64,000 nucleotides of DNA from Nicotiana tabacum (Eukaryota > Streptophyta > Magnoliopsida > Solanales > Solanaceae): NCBI RefSeq assembly GCF_000715075.1, contig NC_134097.1:126602997-126666996 (forward strand). The letters run 5' to 3'. Shown in pieces: positions 10,870 to 21,622 of the stretch. Made by a program: the position numbers and the translations under genes. Position 1 is the stretch's first letter. Every line of letters starts with the position of its first letter. Under the pieces are notes generated by a model that was not told the DNA's origin, did not search any database, and worked only from the letters and a program-made list of their open reading frames with translations.

Positions 10870-13565
10870 TGTTACACCCCAAGTTTTCATACGTGAGAGT
10901 ACATCGTAAGTCATTGATGTAAGCTCGGAAATGAGATTCTATTTGGAAGCAAATAAAGTAAGTTAATAATGTTACCTTGGAGGTTACAAATATTTAAGAT
11001 CATGAATAACGATTACCAAGAGGGTTGGAAATCTTAGAAGCTAAACCAATTGAAGAAAATAAGTTTCGTCGAAAGTTGACAAGTTTCGAATGTTATAACA
11101 TGTACTTTGGGGTGAGACTAGGGTTATTAACATGATAAGGAGGTTATTATATGAGTTATTTTAGTCGTATGATATTCATTTTCTACATTTTGAAGGCAAG
11201 CAAGTTGTGGAACAAGAGTTGGATAAGGTCATCACAAGTTACATTCATAAATTTGTTGAAATTTAGGTCAAATGTATCTGAGAATTTCTCCAAATATACT
11301 TCGAATAATGGGGTGTTCTACCTACCAAATTGAAGTTCTACGAGTCTAGTTTCTAACGCATTAAACCGTTTGTCAATACGACATCGGAGTAGAGAGATAT
11401 TCGTATTTTCGCGAGACCGCGCAAGCAGCTCCCAATGGGACCCAATTAGGCGGTGGTTGACCTACTTCAATTTATAAACGATTTGGACGCCTATTTTTGC
11501 TCATTTTTCAACTAAAGTTCGTCTCCAAACTTCTCCTAACCCTCCTAAACATATATCACAAGGGTTTGAAGTGATTCCAAAGTGATTACACCATATTTCA
11601 ACATCAAAACTTAGTTCTAGTGAAGAACAACACCTCTTTGAGGTTGTGTTGTCATTGAGGATTGTTGTGGGATGTATTTGGATGAAATTCCAAGTTGTTG
11701 CTGCTGTCTAAGGTGAGTATAACAACCTACTAATTGTGCTTAAGCTTGCTTGTATGTTGGTTAAGTTGTTAGGATGATAAACTATAAGATAATACTTGGA
11801 CTAGCTTAAGTCACTTCTATGGTGTTGTATTGCTATTAAGGGTTGTTGTAAAATGAATATAACTTGGATTTTGACTTGAAGTTACTGTAGGAGGTATGTA
11901 TATTATGTTCTTGCTTGTGCCTAAGGTTATCTTGATATTTATTAAGTTAAATGGATGGGCTAGACCTGAACTAGTGAATAAAGTTGCTAGTTGGGGATAG
12001 TTGAAGTTGTGGATTATTTTCGTTGTTATAAATATATGGTATAAGGCTAGAATCATTTATTAATGACTTCATTATCAAGTTAATGATACTTTTATGTTGA
12101 AGTAAGAAGTCTATAAGGATTGATAAGGGGTATACGGATTCCAATCAGAGTTTGCCGCTCGTCGTAATGTAGTTGTGACTTGTTGTGGTTATATGGTGTC
12201 TTGTTATTGATAATTATGTATTGATGGATTGCTCTGGTCATTTTTGTTGGTATATGGTATTGGAGGAGGCCCTTGTTACAATGGAGATGCTGCCCAAATT
12301 TACGTAAACGAGCTACTAGCTTAAGTTATAGACTTAGCCTTTGCTCAGCACTGATTTTGAATCTCCTTATACTATGATAGATTGAGTTGACTTGTTTGAA
12401 GAGTTGCTTGGAAGGGATTAAGGACTCAATGGGTTTAAGGTATGTTAAGGCACTTTCTTCTTTCTTTTGGCATGGTCTAAAATGAAATGAACATAAACGA
12501 TACGCTATTTCATAATGACTCTACTCCTAGCAACTAAGGTTGTCCATGTTGTTCTTTCCTTATAAAATTATTCTAAACAAGTGTGTATGATCCTTAAATC
12601 CTACTAAGGTTCATATTGATGGTAGGGATGTCCATAATGTTCTTAAGTCACTCCAAAAGGTTTAGAAGATGATTCCATGAGTCTAGCATGCATTATATAT
12701 AGTATCTATTTTACTCTACCGAGCCGCGCTATAGTCGGCCGGGTACGGCACCTATTGTGCAACCACTGATCAGTTGGGTTTACCGAGCTCCACGTGGCCG
12801 GGTACGATTCTACCGAACCTTATGATGGTCGGGTACGCTTTTACCGAGTCCTCTTTGAGGCCGGGTACGATATGATGATGATGATGCCCACAGAGGCGAA
12901 TGTTTTAAAAAGTTTATGTATATATATGTATTATGCATTTCATATCAGTAACCCCCAGAGGCACTCTGATGTTACAGGTTGTATCTCCTCTATCTCTCTC
13001 TTTACATTACTGTTCTTGTTTATGCTTTCCTGCCTAACATACTCGGTACTTTATTCGTACTGACGTCCCTTTTACCTGGGGACGCTGCATTTCATGCCCG
13101 CAGGTCCCGATTGATAGGTTGACAGTCCTCCTAGTAGGCTATCAGCTCAGCGAAGGTGTTGGTGCACTCCACTTGCTCCGGAGTTGCCTATTTGGTCAGT
13201 ATGCTTTGGATATGTATTGATTGATATGGAGGGGCCCTGTCCCGACCTTTATGATTTTATGTACTCTTAGAGGCTTGTAGACATATGTCAGGTGTATGGA
13301 TAATTGTATGGCCTTGTCGGCCTATGTTTCGAGTTTACTAATGGTCATGTCGGCCTTATAGGCCCGTATGTCACATATATTAGTTTGTATATCATGTTGG
13401 GTCTTCATATGTTGACTATTCCCTTATGTTTTATTCTTGTTATCTCAGGACGAGTTTTCTAGCTCATTTACTCATGATAACATGATAAGAAAGATATGTT
13501 ACGTTGGTACTCGGTTGAGTAAGGCACCGGGTGCCCGTCGCGGCCCTTCGGTTTGGGTCGTGACA
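10870..13565 (+). repeat. 3' LTR of NA-1
   Basis: Same length as the 5' LTR (2696 bp), with about 34 substitutions by hand count. Many are transitions. Ends GGGTCGTGACA, followed by the target duplication AGTTA. Confidence 0.93.
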
Positions 13566-13570
13566 AGTTA

Positions 13571-15115
13571 AAAATCTGAAATTTCTTAAAAGTACCGTCA
13601 CTGTGCATTTGGGTTCCTCGGGTCTTATTATTGCTCAAATCTGTGGGAATACTGGTATTTTGCTGTTTTTGTTACTGCTGCAACTGCTGAAACTACTTCT
13701 TCTACCTCCATTTCCAGGTACATATCCTTTTAAATTCTATGTTGGAAAGAGATTCAGTATGACAGATAAATGAAGCTTGAATTGTAATAATATCTTTATT
13801 CATTTGAGCTCTTTAATTAAAAATTCAGTTTTGTTTCTGGATCAAATAAGTAGTATATGTTGATAGGATGACGGTAAGTTAAATATCCTTTATTGAAGAC
13901 TGTATAAGTGTTGTAACAAGGTTAATTTTCTAAATTTTCATTAAAGTATAGTTGTGATTAAGATTGTCAAGGTAGGAAACATGGCATAAAGTGGGCCATT
14001 ATTTAAATTTTATGGTGTTGTTAGCTAAGTAAAGAGTAATGTAGAAATATCAAGAAAACTACATTACTAACTCTTGTTGTTAAATAAGGTTAAGATGGTA
14101 TTGATGGTATATCTTTATAAAGATAATAGATGTGTGTATAAACGTTGGTGAAAGGTGATATGATATAGCTTGTTACGATGTTAAAACGTTATGAATGTTT
14201 ACGACATACAGTTAGGTTGCATGTAAGGTAATTTTATTGAATTAACTTGTATAATAATTCCTTTCCTATAAACTCGATGCCTATATACCTTCATAAAACA
14301 AATTGACCAAATAATTAGGCCTATTAGATTAAAAGCGAGTATATGAGAATGAAACGAGATGTATAAGCACCAATTGCAACATTTTATATCAATGGTAATT
14401 AGAAATAGAATTTGTTAGTTTCATATACAATTTATTCTTTGGCATACATATATATGTTGTATTTGCTAAAAATCAAATTTTTATCCTTTCACTGAGAATT
14501 TGAATAGTCTTGGGATGAACATAATTAATACTCGGAAATTATAGTCAACGGGCAATATTTAAAAAATTGTGAATTTCTTTTAAAAGAATTTAAAGACATC
14601 CCTTGAATATGAATTTCTCAGTATTTTCATATAAAATGTGTAGATACAACAAACAATTTGTGAAAAAATCCCTAATATCATTACAAATATTTTGAGCAAT
14701 TAGGGATACGTTCGCGTACCCTGATTATATTTTTTAAAAAGCAAAAATTCAGATTATGCGTACGCGCAATTTCGAGCGAATATTTAATAAAAGGATTTTT
14801 TCAAAGGCGTTAAATTAATTTCATAAAAACCCGCGATGTGCGGTTCAATATTTAAGAAAAATAAATATTCTTGATTCAACACAACCTCGAAAAATGATTG
14901 CTTAATAAATATATTATCAAAAGTTATTGTGTACACGTACGCGTGACACAATTCCACATTTTTTTTTAAATTTATAACATGAATATACGTACACATAATT
15001 CAATTCAAAGAAGGGTCCTTAATCACAATAAGTAAAAGCGATAGAAAAATCACGTAACAAAAAGTATTTAATAAAAATCAAGATAATTAAGCCAATAATA
15101 AAAACAATTAAGCGA
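13571..15115 (+). other. Distal part of the Ogre-1 3' LTR
   Basis: AT-rich, non-coding continuation of the Ogre-1 LTR beyond NA-1. It carries several copies of a CG-bearing motif: GATACGTTCGCGTACC near 14704, TGCGTACGCGCAATTTCG near 14757 and TACACGTACGCGTGACAC near 14932. The same motif family occurs in the Ogre-2 LTR. No frame shows protein features. Confidence 0.7.
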
Positions 15116-15165
15116 CCGTGCTAGAACCACGGAATTCGGAAATGCCTAACACCTTCTTCCGGATT
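15116..15165 (+). ncRNA. Twin abutting hairpins at the LTR 3' end (Ogre-1)
   Basis: Hairpin A is CCGTG/CACGG around CTAGAAC (15116-15132). Hairpin B starts at the next base: AATTCGGAA (15133-15141) pairs with TTCCGGATT (15157-15165) around TGCCTAACACC. Ogre-2 has the same arrangement at 31372-31421 with compensating stem changes and nearly the same loops. The role is unknown; the position suits the R-U5 part of the RNA. Confidence 0.6.
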
Positions 15166-15275
15166 AACAGAATTCCTTACTCAGGATTTCTGGTTCGCAG
15201 AATAATAAACAGAGTCATATTCTCCTCGATTCAGGGATTAAAATTGGTGACTTGGGACGCCTTAAAATTCCCAGG

Positions 15276-15286
15276 TGGCGACTCTG
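15276..15286 (+). promoter_or_regulatory. PBS-like tRNA-Arg complement inside the Ogre-1 LTR
   Basis: TGGCGACTCTG is an exact complement of the last 11 nt (with CCA) of a plant tRNA-Arg. It lies 91 bp before the LTR end, whereas a PBS is normally just outside the LTR. The Ogre-2 LTR has only TGGCGA here. Confidence 0.5.
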
Positions 15287-15377
15287 AAACAAATAAACAA
15301 ATCCCGTTTCGACTGTCCTTTAATTGGAGAAAACTCCCCATGCGCCCCCGCGGGCGCGGTAAAAAGGAGGTGCGACA

Positions 15378-15414
15378 TTTACCTTGCTGTGTCAGAAGTG
15401 GCGGTAATCACGGT
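15378..15414 (+). pseudogene. Fragment G, left piece: first RNase H of a Tat-lineage pol
   Basis: These 37 bp encode YLAVSEVAV and a few more residues, the usual start of the RNase H domain in Tat-type gypsy pol. The frame continues at 25918, on the other side of the CACTA element. On the left the Ogre-1 LTR cuts it off. GGT at 15412-15414 is the CACTA target duplication. Confidence 0.8.
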
Positions 15415-15700
15415 CACTACTAAAAAATCGTTCTATTGGAACAGTTATTTTGCAACGGTTAGCCAACTGTTACAATAGATTATGTGTTGGAACGGTTTTA
15501 ATTGTTCCAGTAGAGTAAAAAGGCTTTTGGCACACTTCTGAAGCAAAACCATTCTAATAGGATTCTAACCGTCGCCATAACTGAAGCTATGGAGATGGTT
15601 TATCAAAGGCGATACAATAGGGTTATTTATGGGAACGGTTTGCTAAAATAAAATATTTATTGGGACGGTTTATTTTTCCCTCCATACTTTCCCTCCTATA
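15415..15700. repeat. Left CACTA terminal and subterminal repeats
   Basis: CACTACTAAAAA is followed by at least six AACGG/GACGG-type repeats in both orientations (GCAACGGTT, GGAACGGTTTT, AACCGTCGCC, GGAACGGTTTG, GGGACGGTTT). In En/Spm these regions bind the TNPA protein, which brings the ends together. Confidence 0.85.
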
Positions 15701-17838
15701 TTTTTATTAAAAAAATAAAAAATGATGACCCCACCAAAATTTTAATACCAAATCTCTTTAGGTTATTTGGTAAGTTAGAAAATGCACTAGTACTGAAGCC
15801 TTTGGTCTCCCTCTTGTCTTTGCATCTATCATACCTCTCTCTCATCTTGTTAAACCTAGAAAATATTACCATCGACGAACTTAGCGGAAGGAAGATCCAT
15901 TCCGACAAGGGACAACCATTTCGGCTAATATAAGGGAATCTCAGATGTAGGTTATCGATATATTTCCCGTGTTCGATGTATTTTGTTGTTGTTCGCTGTT
16001 CGCTATTGTTTCGCCGGAAAATTGGTTCGTTGCTTCTTCTGTTTTCTTTCATTGGTAAGATTTTTGTTAAACCCATTATTTTACTCTGTCCTTGATTTGT
16101 ATTATATGATTAATTTTTTGATTTCTAGTTTGTAAAATTGGGGTTTAGTTGGTGGATCTGGATAGATGAAAGGGATGTTGAGAATAGATCAATTTCATGT
16201 TTAAATCTTTTTCTAGTATGGACTTTTTTTTGGTATTTTTTTTGTGTTCAATATTTTCTATGGTTGTTCGCTATTGTTTTACCGAAAAATTATTTCGCTG
16301 CTTCTGTTTTCTTTATCTGATAAGATTTATGATAAACCCATTAATTTACTCTATCCTTTGTTTGTATTATATGATAACTTTTTTGATTTCTGGTTTGTAA
16401 AATTGGGGGTTTGGTTGGTGGATTTGGATAGGGCTGTTGAGAATAGACTTGTTTCGTGTTTAAATCTTTTTCTAGTATGGACTTTTTATCAACAATGAGT
16501 CTTATTCTACATTTTTTTTCTTGACAATAATGGTTTGTACTGTTTGAAGGAAGAAACTTATTCCGTAATGAACAATTACAATACAAGTATAATAAAATAT
16601 AATCTATGTTGGTTCATATGCTCCTACACTTAATTTCAACTGCCTAAACTTTTTGTTTTATGAAATAAGTTATATTTCATTAACAAGAAGCATCCAGGGG
16701 ATGCATAGGTTACAAAAAAAAGGAAAATATCAGCTGCCTAGACTAGAAATTCATTTACTAGGACTTCCACTTGTTTCCAATTTAAGGTAATAAGCTCTCT
16801 TTCTAGTTTAATTTTCTACTCAATACACCTTTTCACTTTTCCAATAGTAGGATCTAGAACTAGGAAGCTACCAAAAATATGGCAAAGTCTTTGTTATATT
16901 AACAAATTTCCAGCAGAGTTAACTTTTTTCAAAATATGGTAGAATCCCTACAATTAAGAAAACTGACTAATTATTAAATTAATTCAAACCTAAAAGAACT
17001 CCATTTTATATGATATTAATTAATCACTTATTAAGAGATATTATGTTATTTTTGGACAAATTACTTAGTGGATCTCTTCTTTAGAGTTTTCTGCTGGTGT
17101 TTTTTTATAGTCATTTTGATCACCTTCATAGTTTTTTACCTTTTTCATCTTCTTGCTTATGCTTTTTCCAACACACATCAATCATCATCTTCACAACATT
17201 ATTATTATATAGTATATACTGTATGATATATAGTAATTGTGGGAAAAGATAAATTTGGTGATAATACATACAATAACTGAATTTGACAGAATGGTTCCTT
17301 CTCTATTACAATTAACTATAATAAAGTGATCTGGTATTGTGATTCTAATGAAATCATGTGCCTTATGCTTGTGGCTTGTTATGTAGTATTTCATAATGAA
17401 TACACATGATTGGAAATCTCACATCTGAATTTAATAGCCACCATTTCTTAAAATATTTGCTATCGATGTTCGATGTCTTGTTCGTTATTGTGGAAAATTA
17501 TTTTGATGCTCCTTTTCTTTTCTCTGGTAGTATTCCTAATAAGCCTACTATTTTACTTTCTGTTGTTAGTATTATATGATACATTTTGTAATTTTTGGTT
17601 TGCGAAATTGGGGTTTAGTTGTTGGATTTTAATTTCGTATTAGAAATCATGATATTTGCCTTACGTAACTATTTATGTGATGGGTTTGGTGACTGTTAAG
17701 TTTTGCAACAGTGAAATCTATATAATTTTGACAATAAGTGACTTTTTCTATCTTTCTTATTATTTGATTTTTTATTAGGAGTATATAAACAAATTTTATA
17801 CTATTTGTTTTGGTGTTATATAGGATAAAATTAATTTA
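15701..17838 (+). other. CACTA 5' leader with a three-copy internal repeat
   Basis: About 2.1 kb without a supported gene. A block of about 160 bp occurs three times, starting near 16003, 16270 and 17475. It runs from a GTT(T)CGYTATTGT-like start and TTTTCTTT, through a segment with GTATTATATGAT, to AAATTGGGGTTT. The first two copies are about 265 bp apart; the third is more diverged. Short frames at 16138-16498 and on the minus strand at 15696-16076 are incidental. The region may contain the promoter and untranslated first exons. Confidence 0.6.
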
Positions 17839-20800
17839 ATGGATAACGGAGATAAAAGGTGGATGTGCCTTCGAAGGTCAACTGATGAGTACATACAAGG
17901 AGTGAATAAATTTCTTGATAAAGCATTTGAACGAGCTTCCCAAGGAAATCAAATATTATGCCCTTGTAAATTGTGCGCTAATTGTTTTTGGCATCATAGG
18001 ATTGTGGTGGAAGACCACTTGATTGTTAATGGTTTTGTTCATGGATACAATAAATGGGTTTTCCACGGGGAAGGATTTTCCTCGAGAAAGACTCCATGCC
18101 CAAGAAGTAATGATGAAGGTTCTGACATGTATGACGATATTGATGGATTACTTCATGATACATTTCGAAATGTCGAGGATGATTTGGGACATGAAGGAGT
18201 GAGGGATGGACCATCAGAAGATGCAAAAAGATTCTTTAAATTAGTAGAAGAAGGGAAAGAAGAATTATATCTAGGGTGTGAAAATTTCTCCAAATTAGGT
18301 TTTACGATTCGGTTGTACTTATTTAAATGCATTCATGGGATAAGTAATGTGGCATTCACAGACTTGTTGGAGTTGTTAAAAGAGGCATTTCCATTTGCTC
18401 AGCTACCCGAGTCTTTCTATAAGGCAACAAGCATGATAAAAGATTTGGGTCTTCATTATGAAAAAATACATGCATGTCCTAATGATTGCATGTTATTTTG
18501 GAATGAATATGTAAATGCAGATACTTGTTCTGTGTGTGGGTCTTCTAGATGGAAGAATGTTGTTAATGTATTGACTAATAAAAAGACCAAAACCCCTGCA
18601 AAAGTCTTAAGGTACTTTCCATTAAAGCCTCGGCTTCAAAGGATATTCATGTGTCCCGAAACAGCTGAAGCTATGAGATGGCATGCCATTGAACGACCGA
18701 ATGATGGAAATATAAGACATCCTGCTGATGGTGATGTTTGGAAGGAATTCGACTCCTTGCACCCTGAATTTTCTAGCGACCCTCGCAATGTTAGATTGGG
18801 TCTTTCAAGTGATGGCTTCAACCCGTTTTGAAAAATGAGCATTTCCCATAGCACATGGCCTGTTATGTTAATGAACTATAATCTATCGCCTTGGATTTGC
18901 ATGAAGCCAGAGTATATAATGTTGTCAAGGATCATCCCAGGTCCGTCATCTCCGGGAAATGATATAGATGTGTATGTACAACCTCTAATTGCTGAATTGA
19001 AGGAACTATGGGAATTTGGTGTAGAAACATTTGATGCCGAATCCAACCAGATGTTTCAAATGCGTGCAACATTAATGTGGACAATTAGTGATTTTTCTGC
19101 ACTAGCAATGCTTTCTGGATGGAGCACAAAGGGAAAATTTGCATGCCCCACTTGTAATTATGGCACATGTTCTCAATATCTCAAGCATAGTCGTAAGATG
19201 TGCTACATGGGTCATCGGGCATTTTTGCCTCCTGAACATCCATTTCGAAGAGATAAGAAATCATTTGATGGTAAGGAGGATCATAGACATGCACCTACTC
19301 CTTTGTCGGGTATAGAAGTCCTCGAAGAGTTGCGTGAATTCAAGAATGTCTTTGGAAAGGGCCAAAAGAAAAGGTATCGGGATAACAAGTGTCCATGGAA
19401 GAAAAGATCCATCTTCTTTGAACTACCATACTGGGAAACTAACAAATTGAGGCACAATCTTGATCCGATGCACATTGAGAAAAATATATGTGATAGTATT
19501 CTTGGGACATTATTGGAGATCGATGGAAAGTCAAAAGATCATGTAAATTCTCGTTACGATTTGCAAGAAATGGGAATGCGAAAAGAGCTTCAACCAATAC
19601 AAGATATTGTAAGTGGAACAATTTTTTTGGCTAAAGCTTGTTTCTACATGAATCCAAAAGAGAAGAGGCGATTTTGCACCGTCTTTAAAAATGCCAAATT
19701 GCCAAAAGGTTGTGCCTCGAATATATCACATTGTGTGCATGAGAAAGATATGAAAATATCGGGGTACAAGAGTCATGATGCTCATTTTATAATGCATTAC
19801 TTGCTCCAAGTTGCTGTTAGAAAAACATTACCCAAGAATGTTTCTTTGGCATCGATTAGGTTGAGAAACTTCTTTAGAGCCATATGTGCTAAGGTTGTAT
19901 GGCGAGAGGATCTTGATAGATTGCAGACTGAAATCAATGATATTACATGTGAGCTTGAAATGATCTTCACTCCAGCCTATTTTGATATAATGCCTCATTT
20001 GCCTGTTCATTTAGTAAATGAAATTAAGCTTGGGGGTCCAACTCATTGTCGTTGGATGTATTCCACTGAAAGAACCTTGTGCAAGTATAAGGCATTTGTT
20101 CGTAATCGAGCTCATCCCGAAGCATCAATTGCAGAAGGGTTTTTGGCCGAAGAGTGCTTGACCTTTTGTTCGAGATACCTACATGATGGGGTGAAGACAA
20201 GATTCAGTAGGTACCAAACTGAGGATGATGGGGACATTAAAGGAGAAAAATTGTCACCTATATTTCCTAAAATTGGCCATCCAATTGGAAGTAAGAAAAA
20301 AAGAAAAGGAAAGATTTTCCCCATGGATTTACTGTTATGTTCTGAGGCTCATAGGTATGCTCTCTTCAATACTGAAGATAAACAAGTGGAGGCGTTTATC
20401 ATGTAAGATAAAATATATTATCATCACTTGCTTTATTTTTTTTATTTTTAAATTTAATTGATATGGTCTAATGATTAAATTTGAAACATATGGCTTGCAG
20501 TGAACATAAAAATTTAATTGATAATCGTACTAGACCAAATGCATGGGTAAGAGCAAGAAATCATAGTCGAAATTTTGCCGACTGGTTTAAAGAGAAAGTA
20601 AAAAGCATTGACGTGCCCAATCATTTGCGATGGCTAACTAAAGGACCTAATACATTGGCCAAACGATATACTGGATATTTTATCAACGGCTACTTGTTTC
20701 ATACATTGATGCGGGATGCCCCGTTGAAGACTCAAAATAGTGGAGTGACTTTGTCAGCAACAACTGATAGTTTTGCTAGTGCTAGGGACCCAAATCCCAT

Positions 20801-21308
20801 TGATGTAGAGGTTCTCTACTATGGAGCTATTCAGGATATCATTGAGATTGATTATTGGGGCCGCTTTAGTGTTGTACTATTTAGATGTGATTGGTTTCGT
20901 AATGAAGTAGATGAATATGGGTTAACTCGGGTATACTTTAACCGATTATGTAGTATTGATGACTCTTTTGTGTTGGCATCTCAAGTACATCAAGTTTTTT
21001 ATGTGGAGGATCCAATTGAGAAAGATGTTTATTATGCAAGAAATAAAGTCCCTGTTGATTTGTATGATTTGGAGGAAGAGAATATTCCTAATGTTGGGGA
21101 GACATTTTGGAGTGATCCTAATGATGAAGCAGGTCCATCAACTAGATTAGCCGATATTGATTTTAGATGGTCAAGAGAAGATGTACCTCTTGATGTTATT
21201 GATATGCCAACTGATGCACAAAATTCACAAGATACAGTTGTGGAAACATCAGAAGAGGAGGATGATTTAGATGATACAGATTGGGATTGGATGGAGGCTG
21301 ATGATTGA
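17839..21308 (+). pseudogene. CACTA transposase (TNP2-like), one premature stop
   Basis: Catalyses excision and reinsertion of the element. Exon 1 (17839-20402) begins at a clear ATG. It carries a Transpos_assoc zinc-binding domain (WMCLRRSTDEYIQGV, then CPCKLC), a Cys-rich CPNDCMLFW...CSVCG segment, the TNP2 (Transposase_21) core with LMWTISDFSALAMLSGW, and DUF4218 (MPHLPVHLVNEIKLGGPTHC). A 98 bp GT-AG intron (20403-20500) keeps the frame. Exon 2 (20501-21308) has DUF4216 (VEVLYYGAIQDIIEIDYWG) and ends in an acidic tail, the usual finish for this family. Full length would be about 1120 codons. TGA at 18829-18831 stops the frame in the TNP2 core, and the same frame resumes immediately, so this is a point mutation. 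A short product from 18835 is possible but unlikely to be active. Confidence 0.92.
20403..20500 (+). other. Intron of the CACTA transposase
   Basis: Donor GTAAGA at 20403 and acceptor TTGCAG ending at 20500, 98 bp, AT-rich with a T-rich 3' half. Removing it keeps the frame open between DUF4218 and DUF4216 regions. Unspliced RNA meets a stop at 20404. Confidence 0.8.
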
Positions 21309-21622
21309 GGAAGAAGCAAGCTGAATTGAACTTGAACAGATAAGACTTAAGACAAGAAATGAGACTTAAGACAAGATAATAGTTATGGTGCTTATTTTGT
21401 TCATCTTTCACTTTGTTATTGCTACATATATTCTGCCTATTGCTGTTGTTATTTTTTCTTCTATCATATGCAGTGCATTGCCATAGTTTACTCTGAAACT
21501 ATCATATGCATATCCTTAACTTATCATACGAAGCTGCACTTTATTTGGAATTCTACTATTGTTATTTATATAAAACCTAATAAAGCTATTTTTATTTGTA
21601 TTCTTCATTAGATTTGATAGAT

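Larger units (their letters stand above)
4240..13570 (+). mobile_element. NA-1: young non-autonomous LTR retrotransposon
   Basis: A complete element with identical 5 bp target duplications AGTTA at 4240-4244 and 13566-13570. Its LTRs are 4245-6940 and 10870-13565, each 2696 bp, from TGTTACACCCC to TGACA. The PBS matches initiator tRNA-Met, and a PPT precedes the 3' LTR. The 3.9 kb interior has no gag or pol; the longest frames are under 90 codons. The LTRs differ at about 34 sites by hand count (about 1.3%) with no net indel. The insertion is therefore recent. It splits the Ogre-1 LTR. NA-2 (39605-47846, minus strand) has the same kind of interior. Confidence 0.95.
1587..15377 (+). mobile_element. 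3' LTR of Ogre-like element Ogre-1, split by NA-1
   Basis: The LTR starts TGTGAGCACGTG and ends GGTGCGACA. Its own sequence is 1587-4244 plus 13571-15377, about 4.46 kb; the rest is NA-1. Start and end match the Ogre-2 LTRs (28090 and 63579), although the middle is strongly diverged. A polypurine tract and 3' UTR lie immediately upstream. It contains a promoter-like part (palindrome at 2206, TATA at 2297), a leader rich in hairpins, repeats of the CACGTNCGCGTG type and a structured 3' end. Downstream the sequence switches directly into pol of another element (fragment G), so Ogre-1 is taken to have inserted there; the 5' half lies outside the window. The LTR length fits the giant Ogre group. 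Confidence 0.85.

Noticed and set aside
16138..16498. Overlapping small plus-strand frames in the CACTA leader
   Set aside because: They lie in the three-copy internal repeat, are rich in Phe/Leu/Ile from T-rich DNA, and show no domain.
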